Origin: an uncultured Alphaproteobacteria bacterium
GTDB lineage: Bacteria; Pseudomonadota; Alphaproteobacteria; HIMB59; GCA-002718135
DNA: 64,000 bases
Direction: 5' to 3'
Assembly (NCBI GenBank): GCA_902615745.1
Contig: CACMQB010000007.1
Location: 16,374 to 80,373, forward strand
Shown: positions 10,754-20,299 of the stretch, in pieces
How positions within the stretch are numbered: the stretch's first letter is position 1
Layout of the letters: every line of letters begins with the position of its first letter
Notes under the pieces: generated by a model
The model's input: only the letters and a program-made list of their open reading frames with translations
What the model was told of the DNA's origin: nothing
Database searches by the model: none
Translations under genes and position numbers: made by a program

Positions 10754-11545
10754 TTATTCTTTCCAATTTGGCTCTCGTTTTTCTAAAAAAGCATCAATGC
10801 CTTCCTTAGAATCATCATGTAACATATTTTCCGTCATTACCTTTGAAGTAAAAGTATAGGCGTCTTCTAAATTCATATCTTTTTGTTTGTAAAAAGCTTC
10901 TTTACCAATTTTAATAGTATTAGAAGATTTAGACGATATTTTTTTAGCAATTTGAAATACATTTTCTTTTAAACTATCTTCTTCAAAGACATCATTTATT
11001 AAACCAATCCTTAATGCTTTATTTGCATCTATAAGATCTCCAGTGAGAAGCATTTCCATTGCTTGCTTTTTACCTACAGTTCTTGATAATGGAACCATTG
11101 GTGTAGAACAAAATAATCCAATATTAACACCAGGAGTAGCATATTTTGCTCTACTACTTGAGTAAGCTAAATCACAGCTAGAAATTAACTGACATCCTGC
11201 TGCAGTAGCGATACCATCGACCATAGCTATAACTGGTTTATTATTTTTATTAATTTTCAGCATAAGTTGAGAGCACATTTGAAATATTTTTTTAAAATAG
11301 CTTTCACCTTTGTCATTTTGCAATCTTTGTGCATTTAAATCTTTTAAATTATGTCCTGCACAAAAAATATTACCTTTTGATGATAAAATAATTACTTTTA
11401 TATCATTATCTTTATCTGCAATGTCTAGCGCTGATTTTAATTCATTGATCATGTTTTCACTTAAAGTATTTTGGTTTTTCTGATCATTAAGAATAATATT
11501 AAAAATATTATTATTTTTTTCTGTTAATATTAGATTAAAATTCAT
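10754..11545 (-). CDS. Enoyl-CoA hydratase/isomerase family protein
   Basis: Crotonase fold motifs FCAGHNLKDL and ATAAGCQLISSCDLAYSSSRAKYATPGVNIGLF. Confidence 0.9.
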   Translation of the reverse strand: MNFNLILTEKNNNIFNIILNDQKNQNTLSENMINELKSALDIADKDNDIKVIILSSKGNIFCAGHNLKDLNAQRLQNDKGESYFKKIFQMCSQLMLKINKNNKPVIAMVDGIATAAGCQLISSCDLAYSSSRAKYATPGVNIGLFCSTPMVPLSRTVGKKQAMEMLLTGDLIDANKALRIGLINDVFEEDSLKENVFQIAKKISSKSSNTIKIGKEAFYKQKDMNLEDAYTFTSKVMTENMLHDDSKEGIDAFLEKREPNWKE

Positions 11546-11992
11546 TTAATTGATTTGAATTTCAACATCTTTAGATAGTGAATTAGCTATAAAACAATAC
11601 TTATGTGATCTTTCTTTCATCTTTTTCATTTCTTCGTCAGAAATATTAAAATTATCTTCAAATACTATAGCGGGATTTAGTTCTATTTTGTTGACGAACA
11701 TTCTTCCCTCTGTATTTTTTCCTAAATACGAAATTGCTTTATCTTTGTAATTAATAACTGGCCATTTCATTTTTGCAGCTAAAGCTAAAAACGTCATCAT
11801 AAAACAACTACTTACAGCTGCTGCTAGTTTTTGTTCTGGATTAATATTAGTTTCGCTTCCTCCATAATCTGGAGATGATCCCGCATCAATAGATACATTT
11901 TCGTTAAGCATTACTGTGTGATCAGTTAAGTATTTTCCAAATTCGAGTTTTTGATCTCCTAATTCCCACTCTAATTTGATTGAATGACTCAT
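11546..11992 (-). CDS. OsmC family protein (ORF trimmed to MSHSIKLEW start)
   Basis: OsmC-like INPEQKLAAAVSSCFMMTFLALA and HKYCFIANSLSKDVEI with both conserved Cys; Met at 11992 sits 1 nt after the upstream gene's stop. Confidence 0.85.
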   Translation of the reverse strand: MSHSIKLEWELGDQKLEFGKYLTDHTVMLNENVSIDAGSSPDYGGSETNINPEQKLAAAVSSCFMMTFLALAAKMKWPVINYKDKAISYLGKNTEGRMFVNKIELNPAIVFEDNFNISDEEMKKMKERSHKYCFIANSLSKDVEIQIN

Positions 11993-11993
11993 T

Positions 11994-13115
11994 TTAAGAA
12001 TAATTAAAAGGTAGTGAGCACACTTTACCTTTTCTCTCAATATTATCTGGTGTTAATACGATAACATCCTGCCCATCATTCCAATAATCTCTATCAACCA
12101 TTGATAGTCCAATATTGGTTTTTAAAAATGGTGAATAAATACCAGAGGTGATATTTCCAATTTGAAATCTATTTTTTGAGTATACAGGAAAAGGTATTGT
12201 GCAGGGAGGAGTCGGGGACCCATCAAAAGTAATTCCTTTTATTTTTTTTTCTATTCCATTTTTTAATATTTCTTTTAGTGTATTTTTTCCAATGAAATCA
12301 TGAGATAAATTGTTACAATAATTATCAAATCCACATTCAATTGGATTATTTTCTAAAGTAAATTCATTACCATAAGATAATAAACCACCTTCTATTCTAT
12401 CAATTAAATTTGGACATCCAGGTGAAATATTAAAATCTTTTCCTGCTTCCCAAATAGTTTCCCAAAGTTTTTTTCCTAAACTAAAACCTTTAAGATAAAT
12501 CTCAAAACCATCTTGTTTACTATATCCTGATCTTGCAATTATCTGTTTTGTCCCTTCAAATTCAAAAAAAGAAAAATGAAAGAATTTTAATTTTTTAATT
12601 TTTTCTCCAAATATTGATGACATTAATTCTTCAGATTTTGGCCCTTGAATTGCTAGAGGGTAAATATCTGGTTCTATAATATCAACTTTAAAATTTCTTC
12701 CTACAGCCAAACCTTTTGCCCAAAGTAGAACGTCTGAGTCTGCAACTGATAGCCAATATTTATTTTCACTTAATTTTAAAAGTACAGGATCATTTATCAT
12801 CCCTGCATTTTCATCAATCATTGGATAATAGTAACATTTACCAATAGGCATATCTTTTATTGATCTTGGAGACATGAGTTGTATTAATTTTGTAGCATCT
12901 TCTCCTATTATTTGAACCTGTCGTTGACATGAAACATCCCAAATTTGAGTATTTTTAGATAAGTGCCAATAATCTTCTTCTACTGTTGCTTTATATGATT
13001 TTGGAAGAAGCATATGATTAACTACAGTAAAACCACTTACACCAGCCTCAATTACTTTCTCGGTATAGGGAGTCCTCCTAATACGTCTAGACATGTTTAA
13101 TCCTGAATTACTCAT
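11994..13115 (-). CDS. DmdA-like DMSP demethylase / GcvT-family tetrahydrofolate-dependent methyltransferase (ORF trimmed to MSNSGL start)
   Basis: RRIRRTPYTEKVIEAGVSGFTVVNHMLLPKS, WDVSCQRQVQI, MINDPVLLKL, ARSGYSKQDGFEIY, PNLIDRIEGGLLSYGNEFTLENNP resemble DmdA more than canonical GcvT. Confidence 0.7.
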   Translation of the reverse strand: MSNSGLNMSRRIRRTPYTEKVIEAGVSGFTVVNHMLLPKSYKATVEEDYWHLSKNTQIWDVSCQRQVQIIGEDATKLIQLMSPRSIKDMPIGKCYYYPMIDENAGMINDPVLLKLSENKYWLSVADSDVLLWAKGLAVGRNFKVDIIEPDIYPLAIQGPKSEELMSSIFGEKIKKLKFFHFSFFEFEGTKQIIARSGYSKQDGFEIYLKGFSLGKKLWETIWEAGKDFNISPGCPNLIDRIEGGLLSYGNEFTLENNPIECGFDNYCNNLSHDFIGKNTLKEILKNGIEKKIKGITFDGSPTPPCTIPFPVYSKNRFQIGNITSGIYSPFLKTNIGLSMVDRDYWNDGQDVIVLTPDNIERKGKVCSLPFNYS

Positions 13116-13116
13116 T

Positions 13117-13452
13117 TTATTTAGACCACCATATTGAGTATCCATTTGGAGAAACAATTAAAGGTATGTGATATTTTTTAAGAGGATCTTTCATTTTAAA
13201 TTTAACACTTATTGAATTAATTATTTCACTAGTATTTCTAAAATATTTACCAGAATCAATTATCATTTCATAATCACTTTCACAATCTTCTTTCGTTAAT
13301 TCAAATTCTTTAAGCATTCTTCCAGAGCTATCTGTTTTATCTTCTAGAAATACAACTTTGTTATTATTATTTACTTTATAAATAACAATTTCTACATCAC
13401 TTGCATGTGTACCATCTATTGAGTTTAGTAAATGTGTAGAAAAAATTGCCAT
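13117..13452 (-). CDS. Transthyretin-like / 5-hydroxyisourate hydrolase-like protein with atypical C-terminus
   Basis: FSTHLLNSIDGTHASDVEI, DSSGRML, YHIPLIVSPNGYS match HIUase, but the C-terminus is IWWSK rather than YRGS. Confidence 0.8.
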   Translation of the reverse strand: MAIFSTHLLNSIDGTHASDVEIVIYKVNNNNKVVFLEDKTDSSGRMLKEFELTKEDCESDYEMIIDSGKYFRNTSEIINSISVKFKMKDPLKKYHIPLIVSPNGYSIWWSK

Positions 13453-13455
13453 AAC

Positions 13456-15198
13456 CTACTCTATAGAAGCTTTATCTCTTTTATCACTAACTGCAGCAAC
13501 TATAGGACTTATAACACCTTTAGCCTTAACATTTACACATGCAGTTTTACCACTTTCTAAAGCTCTTTTTAAAGCGGGACCTAAATCCTCTCTTTTAGTA
13601 ACTAATTCTCCATGCCCCCCAAAACCTTCAAAAATTGAATGAAATGGAATGTCTCTAAAATCAGTTGCAAAATGTTTCCCACTTTCAAATAACCTTTCTT
13701 GTTGTTGAGAAATACAGTCAAGACCTCCATTGTTATCTATAACAACAACAATTGGTTTTTTTTCTTGAAATGCAGCTTCAATTGATAATCCGCCGGATAA
13801 AAATGCACCATCTCCACTTATTAAAACAACATTAGATTTAGGATTAAGATTTTTAGCTGATATTGCAAAAGGAACTCCAACACCTAACATACTGAAGGTA
13901 CCTGGATGCAATATTCCTCCAAGTTTTTTACCTTTTGATCCAGCAATATTAATTGCAATCTCAGACCAGAAATGTGTATTTCCACCATCAATAACTAACC
14001 AATCATTTTCAGTTAATACTTCTTGAACATCTAAAGCTAATTGAAGAGGATGAATTTTTCCACCGTCTTTTTTAACCTTTTCAGTTTCTTTATTTAAGTC
14101 ATCTAATGTTTTATCGATCCAATTTTTTTTCTCTTTTTTATTCTTATTAAACCATTCATTGTTTAATTTCCATTTACTGTTTTTCTTTAACCCTATGAGT
14201 TTATCCAAAAAGACTCCAGGATCACAAAGTAAATTAATATCTGCAGCTCTATTTAGTTCTATTTCTTCATGTGATCCATTAATACAAACAAGCTTAGTGC
14301 TTTTTGGAAAAAGTGGAGGATTACCAAAATTCATTTGATTATCAAGACGTGCACCAATCATAAGAACCAAATCTGATTCATGAAGAGCCATTTTTGATGG
14401 AGGATATTGATGAATATCTGCCAGACCCATGTATGTATCTACTTCTTCGCCTAAAAGCTTTTGATGATATGGTATATTAAATATTGGAATATTTAATTCA
14501 AAGCCAGCTAGCTCTAATTTTTTTTCTGCACTAGACCACCAAACACCATGCCCTCCAATAAAAACAGGTTTTTGTGCACTAATTGCGAGATCAAATATTT
14601 CATTTAAACTCTCAGGATCGGGCCAAGCTTTTGCTAAAGGTTTTTTTTGATGAGTAAAAGGTCTTTCATCTAAACCTGAGTCATCTGCAAATGATGAAAA
14701 CATTATATCTACTGGTACACTTAAATGTACTGCTCCAGGGTAGCCATTTGTCGCAATTCTATATGCTTTATCTACAAACTCTCTTATTCTGTTGCCATCT
14801 GTTATACTTGCACTGTATTTTGTTAATGGTGCTGCAATAGATACATCATCTATTTCCTTAAAACCACCTGCTCCTTGTCTTTTTAAGCTACTTGATCCAG
14901 TTATAAAAATAACAGGTGATCTTTCACCCCATGCTTCCATCATTGAGGGTACTGCATTTGCAAAACCTTCTGGACCAACAATACAAACGGATGGTTTTCT
15001 TGATATTCTTGTATGACCATCAGCTAAATGACCAGCAATTTGTTCATGAGGACAATTAATTACATTAATCTGACACTCCATAAATCCTTCAAGTGCTGGA
15101 TTACAAAAACCTCCAGAAAGTGTAAAAACATTATCAATACCTTTGTCTCTAAGAGCTCTTGCAACTAATGCCCCACCTCTAATTTTTTTATCCCCCAT
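13456..15198 (-). CDS. Thiamine diphosphate-dependent enzyme (acetolactate synthase / 2-hydroxyacyl-CoA lyase / decarboxylase superfamily)
   Basis: N-terminal catalytic Glu context CPHEQIAGHLADGHTR; C-terminal ThDP motif SGDGAFLSGGLSIEAAFQEKKPIVVVIDNNGG. Confidence 0.87.
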   Translation of the reverse strand: MGDKKIRGGALVARALRDKGIDNVFTLSGGFCNPALEGFMECQINVINCPHEQIAGHLADGHTRISRKPSVCIVGPEGFANAVPSMMEAWGERSPVIFITGSSSLKRQGAGGFKEIDDVSIAAPLTKYSASITDGNRIREFVDKAYRIATNGYPGAVHLSVPVDIMFSSFADDSGLDERPFTHQKKPLAKAWPDPESLNEIFDLAISAQKPVFIGGHGVWWSSAEKKLELAGFELNIPIFNIPYHQKLLGEEVDTYMGLADIHQYPPSKMALHESDLVLMIGARLDNQMNFGNPPLFPKSTKLVCINGSHEEIELNRAADINLLCDPGVFLDKLIGLKKNSKWKLNNEWFNKNKKEKKNWIDKTLDDLNKETEKVKKDGGKIHPLQLALDVQEVLTENDWLVIDGGNTHFWSEIAINIAGSKGKKLGGILHPGTFSMLGVGVPFAISAKNLNPKSNVVLISGDGAFLSGGLSIEAAFQEKKPIVVVIDNNGGLDCISQQQERLFESGKHFATDFRDIPFHSIFEGFGGHGELVTKREDLGPALKRALESGKTACVNVKAKGVISPIVAAVSDKRDKASIE

Positions 15199-15199
15199 C

Positions 15200-16363
15200 T
15201 TAATACTTTATATCCTTAAAAAATTTCTCTGCTATAATTTTTTTATCAACATCATTTATATCCGTTAAACCTACTAAGCCAAGATTTGTACTTAACTCTT
15301 CTTTAATTAGGTTGATGATTCTTCTAAGACCTCTTGCCCCATCCGCACCAATGGCGTACATTAAAGGTCTACCAAACATAACAAAGTCAGCTCCCAGAGC
15401 TAATGCACGTAAAATATCACTACCACTTCTAATGCCACTGTCAAAAAGTATTGGAAAATCATCTCCCAAAGCTTTTCGAATTAATGGTAAGGCATTAATA
15501 GAGGCAGTAGCGCTATCTAATTGCCTTCCACCATGATTAGATACTTGAATTGCATCAGCACCTGCTTCTTTAATTTTTAAAGCATCTTCAGAATTCATTA
15601 CTCCTTTAATTATTAATTTTCCCTTCCATGCATCTCGAATTCTTTTTAGAGTATTCCAATCAGTTGTTCCTCTACTTTCTTTTCGTCTAAAAATTTGATC
15701 ACCACTTTGAGAAGTAACATAATTCATAGGTTGTGGAGCTCCTTTCAATAAAGTTGTTAAACTCCATTGAGGATGTAGTGCAAAATCTAAAAATTGTTTT
15801 GGACCTATTTTAAATGGATAACCAAAACCATTTCTGTCATCTCTTGCTCTTCTTGATAGAACAGGCACATCAACAGTAAGAATTAAAACTTTGTATCCAA
15901 TATTTTCTGCCCTTTTTAATAATTCCATAATAAATTCTTCACTTTGAAAAATATATATTTGCATCCACGAATGACCTTCTGAAAATGTAAACATATCTTC
16001 AAGTGTTGTACTAGATGCCATAGAAACACATGTTGGAATATTATTATAAGCACTTTCTTTTGCTATCATTTTATCTGCTTCAGGCCATGAAAGATTTGTC
16101 ATTCCCATTGGAGCAAATCCAAATGGATAATCAAAATGAAAATCAAATATTTTTTTACTTAAATTTCTATTCTCAACATTTCTAAAAACTTTAGGTTCAA
16201 GTCTAATTTGATCTAATGCAGTACTATTAATCTCAGCAAGTTTATCATCTCCTGATGCTCCATCAATAAAATCAAAGACTAATTTTGGTAATCTTTTTTT
16301 AGACAATCTTATTGCATCATCTATTGTATGGATTTTAGTGCTAGGTTTAATAAGATCATTCAT
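15200..16363 (-). CDS. FMN-dependent alpha-hydroxy-acid dehydrogenase (L-lactate dehydrogenase / glycolate oxidase family)
   Basis: FDFIDGASGDD, PFGFAPMGMTNL, VSNHGGRQLD, DSGIRSGSDILRALALGADFVMFGRPLMYA motifs. Confidence 0.93.
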   Translation of the reverse strand: MNDLIKPSTKIHTIDDAIRLSKKRLPKLVFDFIDGASGDDKLAEINSTALDQIRLEPKVFRNVENRNLSKKIFDFHFDYPFGFAPMGMTNLSWPEADKMIAKESAYNNIPTCVSMASSTTLEDMFTFSEGHSWMQIYIFQSEEFIMELLKRAENIGYKVLILTVDVPVLSRRARDDRNGFGYPFKIGPKQFLDFALHPQWSLTTLLKGAPQPMNYVTSQSGDQIFRRKESRGTTDWNTLKRIRDAWKGKLIIKGVMNSEDALKIKEAGADAIQVSNHGGRQLDSATASINALPLIRKALGDDFPILFDSGIRSGSDILRALALGADFVMFGRPLMYAIGADGARGLRRIINLIKEELSTNLGLVGLTDINDVDKKIIAEKFFKDIKY

Positions 16364-16411
16364 TTTAATATTTGTATTCTAATATAATTTATAATTCTAT
16401 TACAAAATATA

Positions 16412-17641
16412 TTAGTTTTTTGAAATACCCTTCCAAGGTATTGGACTGGATGGAATATCTTCTTTTAAACCTCTTTGTATTTCACCTTTCTCATCATACA
16501 TTGGTAAAGTGCAGATTTCACCTTTTTGCACACTACCATCATCACAACTAACATCCACTATTGTGTCTGGTCCAAATTCTACATCATCCATATGAACTAT
16601 AGCAACACCACAAACTTGAAATGGCGACCATGTACTTGAAGTTACAATACCAACCTTTTTATTATTAATAGAAATTTCAGAATCAACTAATGCAAAACTA
16701 TTTTCCACTCTCATACCCCAAGTTAAACAATCTTTACTGGCATTCAGTAAATACTCTCTTCCAATGAAATCACCTTTATTAAAATCGATAAATTTTCCTA
16801 ATCCAACAGCAAATGGAGATCGATCTCTTGTAAAATCTCTCCCTGCAGATAAGAGTCCTGCCTCAATTCTTCTGCATCTAAATCCTGGAGAGGCTGTTAG
16901 GATCATTCCCATTTCTTCACCTTTACTGAGTATTAAGTCCCCAATTTTTTTTGAATCATTTTCTGGCCTTAAATAAATTTCCCAACCTAGTTCATTAGTA
17001 AACCCTGTTCTACTTATAATTACTTTTTCTGAAGCAATTGAAGTTTCAATCCAATCAAAATAATTAAAATTATTTTTTAAGGGTTGATCAACTAGTTTTT
17101 CTAAAAGTTTTAGAGATTTAGGGCCTTGTATTTGACTGACCCAAACATTTGGATCTTTAATTTCAACATCTAAATTTTTTGAATGAGCTTTGTACCAACT
17201 ATATAAATGTCCATCACCTTGTGCAAACCAAAATTTATTTTTTTCTAATCTTAATAATAATCCATCTGAAATCATTCCTCCATCATGGTAGCAAGCAAAT
17301 TGATAAGAACATCGTCCAATTTTTACTTTTGAAATATCTCTAGGAAATATTTGTTGAAGTAAATTTTCAGCATCCGGACCAGAGATTTCGTATGGATGCT
17401 CACCCGTATGACGTAAAATTATTTCTTGTCTAGCTTTCCAATACATTTCATCTGCTGTAGCATGAGATAATTTTTCAAGTGTAAATCTGCCATCAGCGTA
17501 GTTAGTATATTCTGGGTTAAGTGGTAACTCTTGATAAGTTAGAGGATGTATTTTCATGGGTCTAGCCAAATCTAGAGATCTACCAGTTTCTTTAATAACT
17601 GGCTTTACAACAAATCTATAATTACTAACTACATCTCCCAT
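16412..17641 (-). CDS. GcvT-family aminomethyltransferase-like protein (stand-alone, second paralogue in cluster)
   Basis: ILRHTGEHPYEISGPDAENLLQQIFPRDISK, GGMISDGLLLRL, SRTGFTNELGWEIYLRP, FRCRRIEAGLLSAGRDF motifs. Confidence 0.82.
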   Translation of the reverse strand: MGDVVSNYRFVVKPVIKETGRSLDLARPMKIHPLTYQELPLNPEYTNYADGRFTLEKLSHATADEMYWKARQEIILRHTGEHPYEISGPDAENLLQQIFPRDISKVKIGRCSYQFACYHDGGMISDGLLLRLEKNKFWFAQGDGHLYSWYKAHSKNLDVEIKDPNVWVSQIQGPKSLKLLEKLVDQPLKNNFNYFDWIETSIASEKVIISRTGFTNELGWEIYLRPENDSKKIGDLILSKGEEMGMILTASPGFRCRRIEAGLLSAGRDFTRDRSPFAVGLGKFIDFNKGDFIGREYLLNASKDCLTWGMRVENSFALVDSEISINNKKVGIVTSSTWSPFQVCGVAIVHMDDVEFGPDTIVDVSCDDGSVQKGEICTLPMYDEKGEIQRGLKEDIPSSPIPWKGISKN

Positions 17642-17682
17642 AAAATTTACTCAACTTATCACAAAATAATGAAAAAAAAATT

Positions 17683-18606
17683 TTAAAATAAATTCTTAAT
17701 AGCTTCAATATGTCGTGGTTTTACCTCACAGCATCCACCAACTAGAGTAACACCTTCATTTAAAGAATTTGAAACAAAATTTTTATATTTTTCTTCTCCA
17801 AATTCTTCAATTCGACTTCCAAGTAACTCAACGGGATCAATATAATCATAATGTCCTTCAAAACCCTCTGAATTGAATTTTTCTTTATTACTAGTAGGGA
17901 GTTGTTTAAATAAATTCATTTTATAACCAAAAGGAAGCTTTTGTTTATTGAACATAGGAATGCTCAAATTAACAATTTCAGGAGATACGCAGGCTGATAC
18001 TATGCCGCAACAATTAAATTTTTGTATAGTTTCAAAAAGTTCATCAAGACTTTCTCCAGATGGTAATTTTCCATCATAACGTAAGTGCACACCTACAAGA
18101 ACTTGTTTATTAAATTCTTTTGAAGCTTCTAAAGCAATTTTTATTTCTTTAATGGAGCACAAAACATCTAAGTAAAATATATCAACGTAATCTTTTAATA
18201 TTTTTGCAATTTCATGAAAATAATTAAACATTGTTTCATCAGTTTCAAAATTTATTGGTGAATATGTGTTACCTTGGTTTGGTAGAGAGCCTGCAAGAAT
18301 AACTTTTTTATCACTTTCATTTATTGCTTTTAATGCAAGTGCTCCAGCAGATCTTATTCCAAATTCAAATTTTTCAAGTAAATTGTACTTTTTTAATAGC
18401 CTTCTTCTAACACTAAAATTTGAGGTAACGATTAATTGTGATCCTGCATTTATAAAATTTTTATGCATATCTACTACCATTGAGTGATTATTTTCATTTA
18501 ATAAAGCTTGTGCAGACCAAAGATCACCGGTTGTTTCTAAACCCATTTCCATTAAAGTTTGACCGGAACCTCCATCAAAGAGGTACTTCTTATTTTTTAA
18601 AAACAT
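17683..18606 (-). CDS. Homocysteine S-methyltransferase family protein (BHMT/MmuM-like)
   Basis: DGGSGQTLMEMGLE, VTSNFSVRR, VSACVSPE and VGGCCEVKPRHIEAI (Zn-binding Cys residues). Confidence 0.88.
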   Translation of the reverse strand: MFLKNKKYLFDGGSGQTLMEMGLETTGDLWSAQALLNENNHSMVVDMHKNFINAGSQLIVTSNFSVRRRLLKKYNLLEKFEFGIRSAGALALKAINESDKKVILAGSLPNQGNTYSPINFETDETMFNYFHEIAKILKDYVDIFYLDVLCSIKEIKIALEASKEFNKQVLVGVHLRYDGKLPSGESLDELFETIQKFNCCGIVSACVSPEIVNLSIPMFNKQKLPFGYKMNLFKQLPTSNKEKFNSEGFEGHYDYIDPVELLGSRIEEFGEEKYKNFVSNSLNEGVTLVGGCCEVKPRHIEAIKNLF

Positions 18607-18631
18607 TTTTTTGGAAAATTAGTAGAAACAA

Positions 18632-18655
18632 TGTGGCGCATTTGAATGCGCCACA
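18632..18655. promoter_or_regulatory. Perfect 10-bp stem / 4-nt loop inverted repeat downstream of ABC substrate-binding gene
   Basis: TGTGGCGCAT-TTGA-ATGCGCCACA between the SBP stop (18671) and the methyltransferase start (18606); no U-tract follows on the minus strand. Confidence 0.7.
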
Positions 18656-18670
18656 AAGAAAATTAAAATT

Positions 18671-20299
18671 TTATGCAAACCACCAACGTTCAGAAAGTTT
18701 GTTACCATCACTTTCCCAGTTTCCAGCAACATCTTCACCGTGAGCAAGTTTTTTAGAACCAGCACCAACATATTGGTTAAATGCATAAACAATTGCACCA
18801 CCATCGTAGTTACAAAGAGCTTGTGCTTCCCAGTACATTGATTTTCTTTTTTCTGCATCAAGTTCTGATCTAGCAGCTCTAACAAGTTCATTGAAACGAA
18901 CAGTTGAATCAGTTTGAACTAGATTACCCCAAGCAGCTTCATTCCACTCAGTATCATCTGTGAATGCAGCAGACCACATCATATCTTCTGTAGGTCTTCC
19001 ACCCCAAGAACTCATACTGAAACCTTTAGTGTTCCATACGTTACTCCAGTAACCATCTTCAGGTTCTTTTTTAACTCGAAGATCGATACCACATTCTTGA
19101 GCAGATGCTGCTATCAAGTTAGTTGCATCTGTGCATCCTGCATAAGGAACCTCTGAAGTACTAATTTCAATTGGTCCACTTACACCAGATTTTTTCCAGT
19201 GATAAGCAGCTTTATCAGCATCAAATTCTCTCTGCTCTAAAGCGCTATTGTGGTAAGGGTGAGCAGTTGAGATCGGATGATCATTACCCACAGTACCATA
19301 TCCAAGCATAATCTTATCAACAATTTCCTGTCTTTTGATTGCAAACTTCATTGCCATACGAACATCAAAGTTATCAAAAGGTGGAACGTTTAATCTCATT
19401 GGAGCTGTATAGTGAGCGTAACCAGAAGCTGCTGTAATTTCTACGCTAGGATTTCTAGTTAATAGATTGGCAGTTCTAAGATCAACACCGTTCATCCAGT
19501 CGATTTCACCGTTTAACAATGCTGCTTGTCTAGTAGCAGGATCATTAATACCAATTACTTCAACTGAATCAAAGTGTGCAACACTATCACCTTTGAAATA
19601 ATTTGGATTTCTTTTTCCAAATTTTGCACCTACACCAGGATTGAATTCATCCATAATATATGGACCAGTTCCAATCGTTGATTGAGCATCAACAACTCCA
19701 TCTTTTGTTGGTTTAATCATAATATGATAGTCAGTAGTTATTGCAGGCCAATCGGCATTTGCACCTTTTAACTTAAAAATAACTCTATCATTCCCATCAG
19801 CGGAAACTGTTTCAATTTGAGATAACAGTCCACCTGCTGCCGAAGCAGTATCTGGATTCATATGATACTGGTAGTTGAGCACAACATCTTCTGCAGTCAT
19901 TGATTTACCATTATGGAATTCAACACCTTTACGAAGATTATATACCCATGTTTGAGCATCATCTGACTCAATTGACTCAGCAAGCTCTCCAACAATTGTG
20001 TGATCTGAGTCAACAACAGTTAGACAGTTTTGGTATGACCAAGCAGTAGCTTGCATAAATGAGCTCTGATAAGTTGCAGGATCAAGGGTATCAGTTGCAT
20101 CTGCTGCACTATTACCCCATCTTAAATGTCCACCTTTTTTAGGTGTAGCTGCAACTGCTTTATCTGCTAATGATAATGCAATTGGGAGCGTTACCCCAGT
20201 AGCAAGGACAGACATCATGAACTGTCTTCTATCAATAAGCCCTTTTGTTAGCTTTGAAGACTGTTCTTCAATGTATTTGTCTATTTTCTTATTTTTCAT
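18671..20299 (-). CDS. Peptide/opine/nickel-type ABC transporter substrate-binding protein (ORF trimmed to MKNKKIDKY start)
   Basis: SBP_bac_5 family features (LRKGVEFHNGKSMTAEDVV, GTGPYIMDEF), Tat-like signal DRRQFMMSVLATG; strong SD AGGGAGGACA before ATG at 20299. Confidence 0.9.
   Translation of the reverse strand: MKNKKIDKYIEEQSSKLTKGLIDRRQFMMSVLATGVTLPIALSLADKAVAATPKKGGHLRWGNSAADATDTLDPATYQSSFMQATAWSYQNCLTVVDSDHTIVGELAESIESDDAQTWVYNLRKGVEFHNGKSMTAEDVVLNYQYHMNPDTASAAGGLLSQIETVSADGNDRVIFKLKGANADWPAITTDYHIMIKPTKDGVVDAQSTIGTGPYIMDEFNPGVGAKFGKRNPNYFKGDSVAHFDSVEVIGINDPATRQAALLNGEIDWMNGVDLRTANLLTRNPSVEITAASGYAHYTAPMRLNVPPFDNFDVRMAMKFAIKRQEIVDKIMLGYGTVGNDHPISTAHPYHNSALEQREFDADKAAYHWKKSGVSGPIEISTSEVPYAGCTDATNLIAASAQECGIDLRVKKEPEDGYWSNVWNTKGFSMSSWGGRPTEDMMWSAAFTDDTEWNEAAWGNLVQTDSTVRFNELVRAARSELDAEKRKSMYWEAQALCNYDGGAIVYAFNQYVGAGSKKLAHGEDVAGNWESDGNKLSERWWFA

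Noticed and set aside
13456-15198. Calling the ThDP enzyme glyoxylate carboligase because of the adjacent HIUase-like gene
   Set aside because: The catalytic Glu (HEQ) is present, whereas Gcl characteristically replaces it with Val; no ureide genes nearby.
14792-15536. Plus-strand ORFs of 74 aa each opposite the ThDP and FMN enzyme genes
   Set aside because: Antisense shadows of strongly supported enzymes.
18480-18891. Overlapping ORFs (87 aa plus, 90 aa minus) around the 18.63-kb hairpin
   Set aside because: They run through the SBP and methyltransferase genes in the wrong frame or strand; the hairpin is better explained as a transcript element.
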